From NCBI GenBank assembly GCA_002279355.1, contig NCBV01000022.1, positions 1-43,498 on the forward strand: a stretch of DNA of 43,498 bases. The letters are read 5' to 3'. The stretch is from Acidiphilium sp. 37-60-79 (lineage in GTDB: Bacteria > Pseudomonadota > Alphaproteobacteria > Acetobacterales > Acetobacteraceae). Position numbers and translations under genes: made by a program. Under the pieces are notes generated by a model. That model did not search any database. It was given only the letters and a program-made list of their open reading frames with translations, and had not been told where the DNA came from. Shown here piece after piece: positions 42,855 to 43,498 of this stretch (its first letter is position 1; each line of letters opens with the position of its first letter).

Positions 42855-43247
42855 ATGAAACATCGTCTCGCCATCGTTGCGGCAACGCTCACTCTCACCC
42901 TCGCCGCCAATGCAAACGCTGCACCCGGCAATGTAGCCGCCGGCAAACTCGTCTATCTGCACCAATGCTCAGGCTGCCACAGCAACCTCCCCGGCATGGA
43001 TCGCTTCGGCCCCACCCTCGCGGGCGTCTATGGCCGCAAAGCCGGCACCGCCCCACTGCACCGCTACTCAGCCGCGATGAAAGCCTCAAAAGTCGTTTGG
43101 AACGCCACCACCCTCAACGGATTCCTCACCAACCCGCACGCCTACATGCCCGGCACCATCATGCCCTATAGCGGCCTGAAAAGCCCAACCATGCGCGCCA
43201 ACGTGATCGCCTACCTCAAATCCATCTCCCCCCACAAAACCCCCTAA
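42855..43247 (+). CDS. Periplasmic monohaem cytochrome c
   Basis: A 130-residue class I cytochrome c. A signal peptide ends near NANAAPG (about 22). The haem site is C38-S-G-C41-H42 and the axial methionine is probably M103 in GTIMPYSG. Its compact c550/c2-like layout (FGPTLAGVYGRKAGT) matches the c2 family. It is soluble in the periplasm and would carry electrons between membrane complexes, possibly to or from the tandem cytochrome at 23869-24846. A CCCATC/GATGGG hairpin (42782-42802) lies in its leader. It is followed by a strong terminator. Confidence 0.92.
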   Translation: MKHRLAIVAATLTLTLAANANAAPGNVAAGKLVYLHQCSGCHSNLPGMDRFGPTLAGVYGRKAGTAPLHRYSAAMKASKVVWNATTLNGFLTNPHAYMPGTIMPYSGLKSPTMRANVIAYLKSISPHKTP

Positions 43248-43264
43248 GTCTCGCTCAACACCAT

Positions 43265-43297
43265 CCTCCCCGCGCAAACCAAGCCGGGGAGGTTTTT
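43265..43297 (+). terminator. Intrinsic terminator of the cytochrome c gene
   Basis: CCTCCCCG (43265-43272) pairs with CGGGGAGG (43285-43292) around a 12-base loop, followed by TTTTT. Confidence 0.92.
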
Positions 43298-43346
43298 GCT
43301 CCTTTTTCGTCTTGCGCACCCTTCCGCTCCTATGCAATATTAACGC

Positions 43347-43498
43347 ATGGCGAGCATAATTAACACACGCGCACAATCCCTCACTGACCGTCTCTCCGGG
43401 ATTCTTTCGCTCCTCCGCCAAATCCTCGGCACCCACGAACAGTCTCGCTCCCTTGAGCAAAACCTGAAATGGGCCATCTGGCACCGCCTCATCTTTTT
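43347..43498 (+). CDS. Partial open frame at the right edge, unknown
   Basis: From ATG at 43347 the frame stays open for 50 codons to the window edge (begins MASIINTRAQ, with LLRQILGTHEQ and LKWAIWHRL). Its base use is less GC-biased than the genes to the left. It begins 50 bases after the terminator, which leaves room for a promoter (a TATTAA-like box lies at about 43338). No family is recognised. It could be a real truncated gene or chance. Confidence 0.4.
   Translation, partial: MASIINTRAQSLTDRLSGILSLLRQILGTHEQSRSLEQNLKWAIWHRLIF

Noticed and set aside
43086-43484. 132-codon minus-strand frame
   Set aside because: Crosses the cytochrome c gene and its terminator in antisense; no motif.

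Overview
The window reads as a chromosomal segment of a GC-rich alphaproteobacterium, most likely a member of the Acetobacteraceae (Acidiphilium/Acidocella-like). The evidence is strong GC bias at third codon positions, short intergenic gaps, frequent ATGA/TGATG stop-start overlaps, a Hint-domain protein of the kind common in that family, and the alphaproteobacterial layout of the lptF-lptG-lptD-surA-rsmA genes. I recognise no rRNA, tRNA, CRISPR array, intact insertion sequence or origin. The genus is an inference.

Layout. 1-762 is a gene-free, hairpin-rich edge with a remnant of a glutathione S-transferase gene (488-589, minus) abutting a two-hairpin repeat element (593-715). A diverged second copy of that element sits at 40011-40139. 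763-10021 is mostly housekeeping: a TRIC/UPF0126 channel, queD-queE (queuosine precursor), a class V aminotransferase, a SAM methyltransferase, trmJ-cysS, a ClC-type Cl-/H+ antiporter and an FAD oxidoreductase of the type elsewhere fused to SelD.

10222-22663 is a run of twelve plus-strand genes. The first five overlap one another: an MFS transporter, a metallophosphoesterase-like/radical-SAM fusion, a VTT (TVP38/TMEM64)/mercuric-reductase-like fusion, a family-2 glycosyltransferase and a DUF2064 protein. The last three resemble the accessory set of arsenosugar-type clusters, but no ArsM and no canonical ArsS is present. This operon is the best candidate for an undescribed biosynthetic system. 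After 41 bases comes an OxyR-like regulator (both redox cysteines present), then a DUF374 acyltransferase, waaA, lpxK, an LpxL-type acyltransferase and a tartrate/D-malate dehydrogenase, all overlapping. This second block makes lipid A and the Kdo core.

22644-24846 (minus) holds a membrane-anchored tandem di-haem cytochrome c, a HisN-like phosphatase and a GNAT acetyltransferase. Divergent from it, kdsB (which has no ATG, GTG or TTG where its N-terminus must lie) and pheA run on the plus strand, followed by the Hint-domain protein.

28391-37482 (minus) is an envelope and vitamin B6 operon: flavin reductase, pdxA, pdxJ, lptF, lptG, lptD, surA, rsmA. Upstream, 37499-39166 is a small island with a low-GC GH19 endolysin-like gene and an exported unknown protein, bounded by a perfect 25-bp direct repeat. 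Then come a small membrane protein, a TCACG pentanucleotide array, the second hairpin element, a TonB-dependent receptor and a periplasmic cytochrome c. The last two are each followed by a strong intrinsic terminator. An open frame runs off the right edge.
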